DNA from: VYFG01 sp965203365
GTDB lineage: Bacteria; Pseudomonadota; Gammaproteobacteria; Arenicellales; Poriferihabitantaceae
Direction: 5' to 3'
Length of the DNA: 64,000 bases
Assembly (NCBI GenBank): GCA_965203365.1
Contig: OZ241878.1
Span: 1,054,001 to 1,118,000 of the forward strand
Below the pieces are notes generated by a model, which worked only from the letters and a program-made list of their open reading frames with translations, searched no databases and had not been told where the DNA came from. Below, one piece after another: positions 1 to 9,591 of the stretch; positions within the stretch are counted from its first letter, which is position 1, and each line of letters starts with the position of its first letter. The translations under genes and the position numbers were made by a program.

Positions 1-290
1 GCAGGCTGACGTTGATCCCCCCGCTGCCCGCGATGGCGCATCAACTCTCGGGAAATCGGGCTGACGTCCCGTCCGAGTGGCTCAGCCATCGGTCGCTGGG
101 ATCGACCAGTGGACTTGAGAGCGAAAATGGGCGATCTTTCCGGGTGGGTCAGGGGGTGGTCGCCAGTTGGCATGACCCTTCTCCAGTTGTTCGCAAACTG
201 AGAGGGTCTGCCATCCTCTGGCCCGCTGCCATCCGCCTAACTCAATCAATCAGGCGACGGGGCTAAGTGTTGTACTTCAGAGTGGCACGG
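1..290 (+). mobile_element. IS30-like element remnant (right end)
   Basis: No intact gene is visible. Bases 267-285 (gtgttgtacttcagagtgg) closely resemble, in inverted orientation, the end sequence shared by the other IS30-type remnants of this window (near 6747, 24980, 31562 and 63577). This suggests that the region is the eroded right part of such an element, continuing leftwards out of the window. The call rests on this end sequence only. Confidence 0.3.
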
Positions 291-334
291 GGGAGGTAGA
301 CTGTAGCGCAGGGAGCGCATTTCCACGACTATTC

Positions 335-362
335 AACCGGTGCTAGTTACCGGTTATTTTTT
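335..362 (+). terminator. Rho-independent terminator-like hairpin
   Basis: The arms AACCGGT and ACCGGTT (335-341 and 349-355) are perfectly complementary around a 7-nt loop and are followed by ATTTTTT. This is the classic intrinsic-terminator layout for plus-strand transcription. It would end transcripts arriving from the left-hand IS remnant and insulate the Fic gene that begins at 539. The rest of 363-538 shows no gene. Confidence 0.6.
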
Positions 363-538
363 GGGATTGTCAAGTATATAATTCCCTACAGTTTTTTAAG
401 CCCTTACGAGGCTCAACCTCTTCCCTTCTCTGATCGACTCAGCAGGCGAATATCTTCTCGACATAATAAGCGAACCATGGTACAACGCAATTGGCGAAAT
501 ATATCGCAGCCTAATTAGCGAATACTATTCCAAACACC

Positions 539-2092
539 ATGGCAAAACCCTCTGAAAAACTGGCCGAATCCCTAGAGACGCTCCACGAACTGCAAGCACA
601 AGGCACAGTCGCCATACGCTCTGCCGACCTGTCGCGGACTCATCGGGAGCGCCTGCTTCGCAATGGCTTTCTGCAAGAAGTAATCAAGGGCTGGTATGTT
701 CCTACACGCCCGGACGAGACATCTGGCGAAAGCACCGCCTGGTATGCCGCTTTCTGGCCATTCTGCGCTGCCTATCTACAACACCTCAAGGGTAACGACT
801 GGTGTCTGTCGCCGGAACAATCCCTGTCAATTCATGCCGAGAACTGGACCGTTCCGCGCCAGTTACTGGTCCGGGCCATCAAGGCGCGCAATAACATCAC
901 GGCCTTGCCACATAACACATCGCTACTGGATATCCGGGCCGCATTGCCAGACAGCAAGGATATCGTGGAAAAAAACGGTCTGCGTCTGTTTTCGCTCCCA
1001 GCGGCGCTGATCGCCTGCACACCGGGCAATTTTCAGCAAAACCCCACCGATATGCGCACCGCCCTGTCGATGGTGCGCGATGCATCCGAAGTACTGGACC
1101 GGCTTCTGGAACGCGGGCACAGCACCATCGCCGGGCGGCTTACAGGCGCGTTCCGTAATATTGGCCGTGAGCGGATCGCTGACGACATCATCAACAGCAT
1201 GCGCGCGGCCGGATACGACGTGCGCGAGAATGATCCCTTCGAGATACAAATTCCGGTGATACTAGTAGCGAGGGAACAGTCCCCCTATGTCAATCGCATT
1301 CGCCTGATGTGGCAGGAGATGCGGGATCAGATCATTGATCGCTTTCCCAAAGCACCCGGCCAGCCCAAGGACATCAAGGTCTATCTCAAACATGTCGAAG
1401 ATGTTTACATCTCAGACGCCTATCATTCCTTGTCTATTGAAGGCTATCGTGTCAGCCCTGAACTGGTCGAGCGCGTACGCAGTGATAACTGGAATCCGGA
1501 CGAAGACGAGAATGACAGGGAACATCGTAATGCGCTTGCCGCCCGCGGCTACTGGCAGGCCTATCAAGCCGTGCGGGAAAGTGTTGGTAACATCTTGCAA
1601 GGTAATAATCCCGGCACTGTCGTTGATGACGATCACCGGATATGGTATCGGGAAATGTTTGCACCGGGCGTAACAGCGGGATTGCTACACGCCGCCAGTC
1701 TCGCCGGTTATCGCAACGGGCCCGTTTATATTCGTCGGTCAATGCATGTACCGCCCAGTTGTGAAGCTGTGCTCGATGCCATGCCTGCTTTTTTTGACCT
1801 GCTGCGCGAAGAAATAGTTTCGTCCGTTCGTGTCGTACTCGGGCATTTTATCTTCGTGTACATCCATCCCTATATAGACGGCAACGGCCGCATAGGGCGA
1901 TTTCTAATGAACGCGATGTTGGCCAGTGGAGGCTATCCCTGGACCGTTGTTCCCTTGCAACGGAGGAATGGCTACATGGATGCATTGGAACAAGCCAGCG
2001 TAAATCGCAATATCGTGCCCTTCACGGATTTTCTGGCCCGTCTTGTCAAAGATGGATTGAAGGGAAAGGCCGTTCCCAAATTTCCGATTTAA
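539..2092 (+). CDS. Fic family protein (predicted AMPylase) with N-terminal winged-helix region
   Basis: Predicted cytosolic Fic enzyme, which would transfer AMP (or another nucleotide) from ATP to a hydroxyl group of a target protein. The core motif HPYIDGNGRIGR lies at residues 443-454, with H443 the expected catalytic base. An inhibitory-helix motif of the S/TxxxEG type, SLSIEG, is at 297-302, so E301 should block ATP in the resting state (class II Fic). Residues 20-60 (RSADLSRTHRERLLRNGF) resemble the winged helix of AbiEi-type antitoxins, suggesting DNA binding and possible autoregulation; this part is inferred. At 517 residues it is longer than common Fic proteins. The ATG has no obvious Shine-Dalgarno sequence. 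It stands alone between a terminator hairpin and a dead ISAzo13 copy. The target is unknown. Confidence 0.88.
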   Translation: MAKPSEKLAESLETLHELQAQGTVAIRSADLSRTHRERLLRNGFLQEVIKGWYVPTRPDETSGESTAWYAAFWPFCAAYLQHLKGNDWCLSPEQSLSIHAENWTVPRQLLVRAIKARNNITALPHNTSLLDIRAALPDSKDIVEKNGLRLFSLPAALIACTPGNFQQNPTDMRTALSMVRDASEVLDRLLERGHSTIAGRLTGAFRNIGRERIADDIINSMRAAGYDVRENDPFEIQIPVILVAREQSPYVNRIRLMWQEMRDQIIDRFPKAPGQPKDIKVYLKHVEDVYISDAYHSLSIEGYRVSPELVERVRSDNWNPDEDENDREHRNALAARGYWQAYQAVRESVGNILQGNNPGTVVDDDHRIWYREMFAPGVTAGLLHAASLAGYRNGPVYIRRSMHVPPSCEAVLDAMPAFFDLLREEIVSSVRVVLGHFIFVYIHPYIDGNGRIGRFLMNAMLASGGYPWTVVPLQRRNGYMDALEQASVNRNIVPFTDFLARLVKDGLKGKAVPKFPI

Positions 2093-2432
2093 TTCAGTTT
2101 GCCGTTTCTTGGAGACGTTTCTTGTTCCGCCGACGCAAGCGATGACGCGTGGGAAGACTTTCACCTATAAGTGGGAACCAAGCGGTCCCTGGGTTTGACT
2201 GCATTGATCTCAGATTAACTGTGGCAAATGCTGAACATCCCTAGCAGATAATTCAATCGGGAAATATGACTCACTCTGTATTCAAATCTTCAATTCAGCA
2301 TCCCAGCACTTCGAAATCTGGTTTTCCGAAACAAATTCCTGATCTACAGCTTGTTCCCGGCAGAGGACTGCTAATGGCTGGATATCGTCTCCATATGAAC
2401 TAGGGACTCTGATTAAAATTAAGTTTCCAACT
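2093..2432. other. Intergenic stretch, no gene recognised
   Basis: This stretch separates the Fic gene from the end of the ISAzo13 remnant. A minus-strand open frame of 60 codons (2282-2464) starts inside the transposase remnant, and I do not recognise its translation or see a ribosome-binding site. I see no RNA gene and no convincing terminator. Confidence 0.4.
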
Positions 2433-3632
2433 TCATCGTGGACGTAATTCGTAGTTCCAGCCACCGCAGAACTGGTTTCGATGGAGTGACAGGACGTCCA
2501 TCTGTGCCTTGGTGATTTTCTCGCCGGTCGGGTATTTTCTCTTGTCGAGTCCGGCCTTGACCCGAAGCCCAGCGTCGGTGCGTGTATTGCCTATCAGGTC
2601 GACAATGGTCTCGAAGCGCCGTAGCGGCTTGCCTCGCCAGTGCTGATTGATGTGGCAGAACAACCGGTGCTTGATCCTGTTCTACTTGCGGGTGCCTGGC
2701 GGGAAGTGGCTGACCTGGATGCGCAGACCCGTCTCGTCAGCGAACGGCTGCAGAGGGTGCTTCCAGGCGCACGAGCGATCGCCGTTGCTGCCACCCGCAT
2801 CGGCGGTGATCAACAACTCACGCGCCTCGGGATAACGCTTCTTGCCCAACGCGCTCCACCACCGCCGCAGCGAGGCCACGGCAAACACAGGGGTGTCGTG
2901 GTCACGTCCGACGTTCACCTACGCTTCGTTGTGCGCCAGGTCATCGGTGCCGTAGGGAATCGCCTGGCCCGTCGAATCCTTGGGAAAGTCGTGGACCAGC
3001 GCCTGCTCAGGGCGCCCCTTCGGTGGCCACTCCCGACCGCGGTGGCTGAAATCTCCGACCAGTTCCTTCTTCGTGTCCACCGAGACCACCGGCTGGGCGC
3101 GTTGCAGAAACTCGTCGGCCTGCGCATTGATGGGCTCGAACTGCGCGTTGCGGTCCGGGTGCGCCCCCCCCTCTCGGCTCTGGCGCACCGATTGCAGACG
3201 GTAGCCAAGCTCATGAAGCCACCTGCCTACCGTCGTCGAACTCACCTTCCACCCAGCCTTCGACAGCGCCGCTATCAGCTTCGCCCGGCTCTTGCATGTC
3301 CATCTCAGCGGAGACTCCGGGTCACCGCGCGTCAACGGGTCAACCCGTTCCTCCAGCGCCGCCTGGATGCCCGGTTGCGACTGCTTGATGCCAGGGCGTC
3401 CCGCGCCCGGGCGACGGATCCGACCACGCGCCGCCCGCTTCCAGTTCCTGGCGCCCCGCCCGAATCGTCGGGCGAGACAATCCGGTCGCATCCGACACCA
3501 GCGCGTCTCCTCCCTACCCGATGGTGCGCGATTCCGTCGCCGCCCAGATACGACGCCCACGCTCGTCGAGAAACGCCTCAACCGCCGCCTACTTCTCGAC
3601 AATCTTCGCTTCAAGCTCAACATCACGTCTCA
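2433..3632 (-). pseudogene. ISAzo13-family transposase, inactivated
   Basis: Remnant of a DDE transposase of the ISAzo13 (Rhodopirellula-type) family. The central part is well preserved (GRPGIKQSQPGI, GWKVSSTTVGRWLHELGYRL, VVSVDTKKELVG, GSNGDRSCAWKH) and the C-terminus reads LIGNTRTDAGLRVKAGLDKRKYP in fragments typical of the family. It is dead in several ways. TAG codons interrupt the frame at 2919-2921 and 2682-2684; the second stands where the family has a conserved Trp (GTRK-stop-NRIKHRLF). The N-terminal part (DVELEAKIVEK, AAVEAFLDERGRRIWAATES) lies in another frame with two further stops. Length and order otherwise fit a full-size element, so decay rather than truncation explains its state. 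Confidence 0.85.
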
Positions 3633-3806
3633 TCCAGCCAAGATGACACAACAACACACAAGATGGAAATATAATTTAGGCTTGAGTCCTTTATTCCATC
3701 GAAACGGCAACCGCTGCCGGGAACCCACAAACTCTGGGAGGGGTATCTGATCCTGTCACTCTTCGTCGAAAACTACCGTGTTATGCACGACCACTTCTCG
3801 GTTGAG

Positions 3807-4133
3807 TCAACAGTGTCCGGTTGAAAGGCCCCTGGCATCCACCCCCCGGGTCTTGTGACTGACCCAGTCGGCATCCCCGACCGAGGTCTCCCCGCTCCTG
3901 CGGTTCACCTGGCCCGTGCCGTGGCTCTGGATCGCCTTGCTATCCGCACCGAGGTATGCCCCATAGTCGGACAGCGCTTCCATCAGGCAGGCCCGCAGCC
4001 GGTCCACCATGGCGCTCACCAGACTACGGTCCTCCTCCCCCCTCACCAGATTCACCATCGTCCGGGAGAACACCCACTCCCCCGAAATCAGGTATCGCAT
4101 CGGCTGGTGGACGATCCGATCCACCCCGTCCTC
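3807..4133 (-). mobile_element. DDE transposase fragment fused to DUF6035 gene
   Basis: The last ~108 codons of the frame running 4574-3807 do not continue the DUF6035 protein but read as an internal piece of an IS4/IS5-like DDE transposase: YLISGEWVFSRTMVNLV, then GAYLGADSKAIQSHGTGQVN with the catalytic Asp (ADSKAI), then SGETSVGDADW. The fragment stops at 3807, well before the remaining catalytic residues. I cannot name the IS family with certainty. The join near 4133 is judged by eye from where similarity to DUF6035 ends. Confidence 0.6.
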
Positions 4134-4963
4134 GTCTGCCCACCTTTTCTGATCAAGCTGGAATTCGTCGAATGGAGCGATTCTTCCAGACCAACGGGTC
4201 GCGACCTGACCATTCTCTACATAGGTCTCAGCCCAGCGACAGTCCAACATCAGCCTTCCGGTATTTAGTGATTCTGTCGATGTGCCTTCGCTGGCAAGGA
4301 AGAGGTTATGGTTATTGCTGTAGAGGATATCGTCTTGGGTCAGGCGAGTGCGATCTTCGTCAAAGGACTTGAATATCCAGCAGAGCAAGCCGCCTTCACG
4401 CTGATAGAAATCCCGGCGTTCGGCAATGACGCGAAGAGACGTCGGTGAAAGTTGTATCTCGAAGGCAACGGGCAAGCCTTTGTAGAAAGCTTGCACATCC
4501 GGTTTGCGCCAAGTTGCTCGTTCCTGTCCTTTCCATACTGCCTCGACTTTTACTTCAGAGAAGTTGGGGTGCATCGCAGACTCTCTGCAATGATCTGCTT
4601 CATGCGGATGTGGGCGTGGCTTTCTTTGGCACCATTGTATTTGTGCGCATTGATTTCTTGTTCATTGAGTTCGCCGCGTGTCTTGGCAGGGCAACAGCCG
4701 TCTTCCAACTCGTGCCGAAAGAAAAAACTCCGTGTCTCCTTCCCGGATACAAGGTAGACTGGGGTGCCACACATGGGACAGACGTAGAGTGGTTCACTGC
4801 GGGCGCGGGCCTCACCGAGTTCCATGCGTAGTGCCATTGCCTGTTCGTAATCCGAACCTATAGCCTCATGAGCGGGGATGCTAGAGCCCGTCTGCATATC
4901 GAGGACCTCAGCAATTTCAGGATCTTCAACGGTGGATGGTGATGCGTTATGGTTGCCAGCCAT
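3807..4963 (-). pseudogene. CoiA-like DUF6035 protein, frameshifted and chimeric
   Basis: Two overlapping frames together encode a DUF6035-type protein (related to the competence nuclease CoiA). The first frame (4963-4550) has a zinc-finger-like CPMCGTPVYLV and FFFRHELEDGCC followed by ESHAHIRMKQIIAESL. The second (4574-3807) begins MHPNFSEVKVEAVW and has PDVQAFYKGLPVAFEIQLS, the PD-(D/E)XK-like nuclease core (D, E and Q in order). A one-base frame change near 4555-4575 separates the zinc part from the nuclease part; without it the two would read as one protein. The 3' end is replaced by a transposase fragment from about 4133. The start at 4963 is preceded by a perfect AGGAGG. It overlaps no other gene but follows the PIN gene directly. 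The gene is probably non-functional unless the frameshift is bypassed. Confidence 0.65.
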
Positions 4964-4979
4964 ATTTATGCAAGGCCTC

Positions 4980-5501
4980 CTAAGGAATGACTCCAAGCCG
5001 TATTTTTATGCGGATCTCATCCAGCCAACCTGTGCGATAGTGACGCGCCAGGGAGTTGATCTGACCATGTGTCACACCGGATTCGTTGGCCAGATGCTCC
5101 AGTGAAGTAAGCGAGTCGAGCCACCCAATCTTACCGGTGGCCACGATAGCCGCCTTATCAGCCGTGGAAACGAGGATAAGGGCATTGGGAAGCAGCCCCT
5201 GGGCATGGAGCCAGGCGAGGAGGTGCAGTTCGCCGTCATCAAGACCTCGGCATAATGGATGGGAAAGGACGAGGTTCGCCAGCTCTAACTTCCCTACCTG
5301 ATGCCGACCGGCAAGTCCTTCCAGGAGAGCATCGCTGTCGATGTGCATGTGCCCAGGATCATCGTGGTTTCCGGTGAGGGCCTCCTCGATGCATTTGTCG
5401 ACAGTCTCGATATCGAATTTGTTGCAGACTGCCGTCCAGCAGCCCGTCTGGAATGCTTCAATAATGATATTGGTGTCGATGAATACCCGTGTCTTTGCCA
5501 T
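4980..5501 (-). CDS. PIN-domain protein, putative RNase toxin
   Basis: A 173-residue protein with a PIN-type start, RVFIDTNIIIEAF, whose D9 would be the first of the conserved metal-binding acidic residues. Further acidic residues follow at DIETVDKCIEE and near LILVSTADKAAI, the place of the later conserved Asp in PIN nucleases. PIN proteins are Mg-dependent single-strand RNA nucleases and are commonly toxins of type II modules. The gene starts 14 bases after the stop of the XRE-ImmA/IrrE gene, in the same direction, so the two are probably co-transcribed and may form a toxin-regulator pair. This pairing is inferred from position. The C-terminal ~60 residues are not recognised. Confidence 0.7.
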   Translation of the reverse strand: MAKTRVFIDTNIIIEAFQTGCWTAVCNKFDIETVDKCIEEALTGNHDDPGHMHIDSDALLEGLAGRHQVGKLELANLVLSHPLCRGLDDGELHLLAWLHAQGLLPNALILVSTADKAAIVATGKIGWLDSLTSLEHLANESGVTHGQINSLARHYRTGWLDEIRIKIRLGVIP

Positions 5502-5515
5502 GCCCGGCGCACCCC

Positions 5516-6637
5516 TTACAGCTCGAAGGGGGAGGCAAGCGAATGCTCGGCAAACAAATCCACGAGCTGCGTTGGGGTTGCACCCATAGCTTTGGCCGCC
5601 TTGCGGGCGGACAGGTGGCCTCTGTCAATTGCGCGGTGCAGCATGTTAATGAAGGCTGGAGAGAACCGCTTCGGCGGGCCGGCCACGGATGGACGTTTGT
5701 GCTCCTGTTGAAGAGCATCCCGTGTTTCTGTACCGATCCAGTTTAGATTGAACAATCTCCAGGCAAGGGCCACTGGCGCGACACGCAACTGCATGGCTAC
5801 GTCTGCAAGATGGCTTACGTCATCGATACGACGCTTGTCGATCAGATTCGCCAAAGAGGCCTGGGGCATCAGCAGAGCAGCGGCAAAGTTGTTGGCCAAC
5901 TGCTCGATGCGTTTGCCCTTGGCCCGGTCTTCAAGCGAATTGGATTCGCGGTGATCCGGTTTCATGGCATCCCAGGTCAGTGCGTGGAACAGTTCATGAG
6001 CCAGGTCGAAGAAGCGACGGGCCTCCGGCTCGTTGCGGTTGATCAGGATCATACCCATATCCTGGAGATGACAGGTTGCGCCGGAGATCGAATCTCCCTC
6101 CGGAGTTTCGATCGTGTCGACGTACAGAACCGGGATGTCGAGTTCCTGCTCGATCTTCTCGGCCAGTCGCTCGGCTGGAACAACACCCAGGTCGAGCGCC
6201 TCGACCAAGCTTTCAGCACGCGCGATCGCATCCTCGTATGAGGACTGTGCGGTGAGCCGCAGGGTGTGCTTGAGGGGATTGGACCGATCCTGCTCCTTCT
6301 CACGCAACCAGCGCAGCAGGCCGATCCACTGGCCCGCCCTCAGCTCGAAACCGTCTAGGCTGTCCTCGGCCAGTCCGGGAGAGGTGCGCCAGGAGAACTG
6401 GGCCTCGCCGGCGACTTGGAATGGATCGAGGAAGAAATCGAGTTCGCGGTCTAGGGTGTCAGTCAGCAGGACGAGTTCATCCGGCTTGAGTGCCCGCTTG
6501 CCATTCTCGATATCGGAAACGCTCTGGCGATCTTTCAGATCCATGGCCTCAGCCAGACGATCCTGCGTCCATCCAGCCACCTCGCGGGCAGCTTTGACGC
6601 GATAGCCAATGAGTCTCTGTGATAATTGTTCAAGCAT
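5516..6637 (-). CDS. XRE-family HTH / ImmA-IrrE metallopeptidase
   Basis: A 373-residue regulator-protease. Residues ~10-65 form an XRE-type helix-turn-helix (AREVAGWTQDRLAEAMDL, SVSDIENGKRAL). The middle has a zinc metallopeptidase motif HELFH at 214-218 (FDLAHELFHALTWD) followed by EQLANNFAAALLMP, the second typical ImmA/IrrE block. Known members cleave a repressor, or act as the regulator of a neighbouring toxin gene. I chose the ATG at 6637 because AAGGGGAAG precedes it at good spacing; an upstream in-frame start at 6691 lacks a binding site. It is first of a run of three minus-strand genes (this gene, PIN, DUF6035). The promoter should lie in 6640-6720. Confidence 0.85.
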   Translation of the reverse strand: MLEQLSQRLIGYRVKAAREVAGWTQDRLAEAMDLKDRQSVSDIENGKRALKPDELVLLTDTLDRELDFFLDPFQVAGEAQFSWRTSPGLAEDSLDGFELRAGQWIGLLRWLREKEQDRSNPLKHTLRLTAQSSYEDAIARAESLVEALDLGVVPAERLAEKIEQELDIPVLYVDTIETPEGDSISGATCHLQDMGMILINRNEPEARRFFDLAHELFHALTWDAMKPDHRESNSLEDRAKGKRIEQLANNFAAALLMPQASLANLIDKRRIDDVSHLADVAMQLRVAPVALAWRLFNLNWIGTETRDALQQEHKRPSVAGPPKRFSPAFINMLHRAIDRGHLSARKAAKAMGATPTQLVDLFAEHSLASPFEL

Positions 6638-6734
6638 AGCAACTTCCCCTTCAAGAAAGGCAATTCTATTCTTGCTAACTATATTTCGCAAGTTTTTCTT
6701 GCGTTCTTAGTTTCGCGGCTTCGCAGGAGTGAGA

Positions 6735-7348
6735 ATTGAAGCCCCACTTCCAGTCTGAAGTGCCACACTCGCCCCGCTCGGGCCGTGTCGGGCAGGTTTC
6801 GGCCGAGCGGGGCCCTGCCCGTCGAACACGGGCTTCTGGAAAGGGAGGGGAGGGAGAGGAATGACCGCCTTCAGGGCGGGGCGACGGCGGTGAAGACCTC
6901 TTCCGGGGTTCGGAACCCCCAGCACCTGGTGGGGCCGACGGTTGATCCGCTCTTCCACCGCCCGAGCCTGGGACGGCGTCACCTAACGGAAGTCGATCCC
7001 CTTCGGGAAATACTGGCGTACCCGGCCGTGGGTGTGCTCGTTCAGGCCCCGTTCCCAGGAATGGTCAGGAGTGGCAAAGTCCAAGTCAGCCCCGAGGGCT
7101 GCCGCAATCTCCCGGTGCCCGGCAAACTCCTGGCCGTTGTCGGCCGTGCCAGTGTGCCCCCGGTCCCGAATCGGGGCCATCCGCCGGACAATGGCCTCGG
7201 TCACGGCCGCCGCGGTCTTCCCTTCCACCCCGATCAGCCCCATGAACTTCGAGGCCCGATCTCCCCAGGAAATCCAGGCCCCCCGGTGCATCCCCCCAAT
7301 GATCAGGTCAAGCTCCCAGTCCCCGGTCCGGCCCTTGGCCTCCCCCAT
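6735..7348 (-). pseudogene. IS30-family transposase remnant
   Basis: The C-terminal half of an IS30 transposase is readable: GDWELDLIIG with the first catalytic Asp, TADNGQEFAGH with the second, and ERGLNEHTHGRVRQYFPKG with the catalytic Glu. An in-frame TAG at about 6980 cuts it, after which the family sequence continues (VTPSQARAVEERINRRPHQVLG) and then changes frame before PEEVFTAVAP. The N-terminal DNA-binding half is missing; upstream bases to 7591 show no recognisable gene. Its left end carries the sequence cttccagtctgaagtgccac (from ~6747) shared with other copies in this window. Confidence 0.8.
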
Positions 7349-7591
7349 CCGACGGGCGTTCGGCGATGTCTACCCGACCGGGAAGGTGACCGCGTCCCGC
7401 GTGTCGGCCACCGCGCCCGTTCTGTGCGCCAAGTCGAGGTTCGGGCCCGAGCATAAGCACAAGCACTTAACCGTCCGATCTGTCGCCCGCTGACAGTAGA
7501 ACCAGTTCGTATCCCCTGCAAATACCGGGCATATCCAGAGTCACAGACAGGGCCAACGAGCCCTCCGACTGGCCTGAACCTCCCAGACCCT

Positions 7592-9415
7592 TCAGCCGAT
7601 CGGGGGTCGCAGGACAAGATGCCCGGACTCGACCTCCTCGTAGACCGATGGGGCCGGATCATATCCGGCCGGAAAAATCGTTGAGTGAACTGACTCAAAT
7701 TTCCTGTGGCCACGTCCCTCTCGCTGACGGGGGTCCGCGACCGGCACCGCCGCAAGAAGCGATTTCGTATATTCGTGGTACGGATTTTCGAAAATCGCTG
7801 CCCGAGGACCCATTTCCACGATCCGCCCCTGACACATGACCGCCACATGATGACTGATCCGTTCCACAACGGCTAGGTCATGGCTGATGAACAGCAAGGC
7901 GACGCCCAGCTCTTCTTGCAATGCCAACATCAGATTGAGAATCTGGGCCTGAACCGAAACATCCAGCGCCGACACCGCTTCATCAGCCACGATCAGTTTC
8001 GGGTTGAGCGCAAGACAACGGGCAATGGCGACTCGCTGACGCTGTCCCCCAGACAATTGATGAGGATACCGTCGCAGGAAGGAACGCGACAATTCCACCC
8101 GTTGAAACAGGTGGACCACTTGATCCACCAACGCCTCTCCCTGGGCAAGACCGTAATTTTTCAATGGTTCTGCAACCTGGTCCATCAAGCGGATTTGGGG
8201 GTTGAGTGAGGCGAAGGGATCCTGAAAGATCATCTGCATGTGGCGCCGGGCCCTTCTCAGTGCCTGATGGTCCATGGCCATGACATTGTGTCCTTCCAGT
8301 CGGACCGATCCTTGCTGGGGCTCGACCAGGCGCAGTATACAACGCCCACAGGACGATTTTCCACAACCGGATTCTCCCACGATACTCAGGGTGTCGCCCT
8401 TATTCAAGGAAAATGAGACATCCTCGACAGCATGCACATTCGCTACAATCCGCCGCAGCAAGCCCCTACGCACCGGATAGCGAACAATCAACCGCTCGAC
8501 CTCCAGCAATACCTGCCGTTCCGCCGTGGTCGTTTCATGGCTTCGCGGAGGGCCCACCGGACCCATGATGTTCATTGATTCCGGGCCGGCTTTACCCCGC
8601 TTCTCACCCAGTCTGGGAACGGAGGCCAAGAGGGATCGGGTATAGTCGTGTTGCGGATTTTCGAAAATCTCCCACACCGTTCCCTGTTCTATCAGCTGTC
8701 CGCGACGCAATACACCCACCCGGTCTGCCATCTGGGCCACAACCGCCATGTCATGGGTGATGAACAAGACGGCCATGCTGTATTCACGTTTGAGCTGGTT
8801 GATCAGCGACAATATTTCAGCTTGCATCGTCACGTCCAGGGCCGTAGTCGGTTCGTCACAGATCAGCAGCCGTGGTTGACAGGCGATGGCCATTGCGATC
8901 ACCACCCGTTGGCGCAAGCCGCCGGACAGCTCGTGTGGATATTGCTTAAGCCTGTGCTCAGGCTCTGGTATGTGCACATCCTGCAGCAGTGTCAAGGCTC
9001 TCTTCCTGGCCTGCTCAACGCTCAGTCCCAGGTGGGTGCGCAGTCCTTCCATCAACTGATATCCAACCGTCAGGACGGGATTCAGGGCCGTCATCGGCTC
9101 TTGAAACACCATGCCAAAATGTTGACCCCGGATCTGGCGCATCAGGGTATCCGGCACCTCGACCAAGTCAATTTCACCCCCCTGATGGTGGTAAAGCAGT
9201 GAACCGGCTGAAATTTTCCCGCCATCGAACCCCTCCAACCTCAGCAGACTCAATGCGGATACCGATTTCCCCGACCCGGATTCCCCCACCAAACAAAGTG
9301 TCTCAGCAGGCATCAAACGGAACGAGACATCGTCCACTCCGACGACGATACCCGAGCCGGTTTCGAACTGTACCCGCAGATGATGGACATCAACAAGTGG
9401 CGGTCGAGACGTCAT
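7592..9415 (-). CDS. Peptide/opine ABC transporter, fused dual ATP-binding protein
   Basis: A 607-residue tandem ATPase of the Dpp/Opp/Yej/Gsi class that powers uptake of peptides or similar solutes at the inner membrane. The first domain has Walker A GESGSGKS (~43-50), signature LSGGLRQR and Walker B LLICDEPT. The second has GESGCGKS (~347), LSGGQRQR and LIVADEAVS. Both end in the oligopeptide-type tail (NPQHDYTRSLLASVP; NPYHEYTKSLLAAVP). It is divergent from the binding protein gene at 9592; the 176-base gap between them should hold both promoters. Both nucleotide-binding domains look intact, so one polypeptide can supply both ATPase sites. The substrate cannot be told from sequence. Confidence 0.93.
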   Translation of the reverse strand: MTSRPPLVDVHHLRVQFETGSGIVVGVDDVSFRLMPAETLCLVGESGSGKSVSALSLLRLEGFDGGKISAGSLLYHHQGGEIDLVEVPDTLMRQIRGQHFGMVFQEPMTALNPVLTVGYQLMEGLRTHLGLSVEQARKRALTLLQDVHIPEPEHRLKQYPHELSGGLRQRVVIAMAIACQPRLLICDEPTTALDVTMQAEILSLINQLKREYSMAVLFITHDMAVVAQMADRVGVLRRGQLIEQGTVWEIFENPQHDYTRSLLASVPRLGEKRGKAGPESMNIMGPVGPPRSHETTTAERQVLLEVERLIVRYPVRRGLLRRIVANVHAVEDVSFSLNKGDTLSIVGESGCGKSSCGRCILRLVEPQQGSVRLEGHNVMAMDHQALRRARRHMQMIFQDPFASLNPQIRLMDQVAEPLKNYGLAQGEALVDQVVHLFQRVELSRSFLRRYPHQLSGGQRQRVAIARCLALNPKLIVADEAVSALDVSVQAQILNLMLALQEELGVALLFISHDLAVVERISHHVAVMCQGRIVEMGPRAAIFENPYHEYTKSLLAAVPVADPRQREGRGHRKFESVHSTIFPAGYDPAPSVYEEVESGHLVLRPPIG

Positions 9416-9591
9416 AGCACAACATATTTTCAGGAAGAGGACCCATCAGTGGGGCCAGCGTGGCGGGTACCGGAATTTTTCTCGCTTTGCGGTCTTTGCA
9501 GCACCATACTCAAATAGAATGTGGCATGGATTCGAGTACTATTGAGGCATCGATAGCCCGTATGTAGTCCAGCATCTCCTTGGAGCACACC
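9416..9591. promoter_or_regulatory. Divergent promoter region of the ABC transporter
   Basis: This 176-base gap lies between two divergent genes of one transporter, so it must hold a promoter for each strand if they are expressed separately. A GGAG sits six bases before the ATG at 9592. I could not fix -35/-10 boxes with confidence. Confidence 0.4.

Noticed and set aside
2640..3674. Plus-strand open frame of 344 codons
   Set aside because: It lies opposite the ISAzo13 transposase; the minus strand shows the real protein, and the plus frame is Arg/Pro-rich without any motif.
7303..7869. Minus-strand open frame of 188 codons downstream of the ABC ATPase
   Set aside because: Overlaps the end of the ATPase gene out of frame and contains no family motif.
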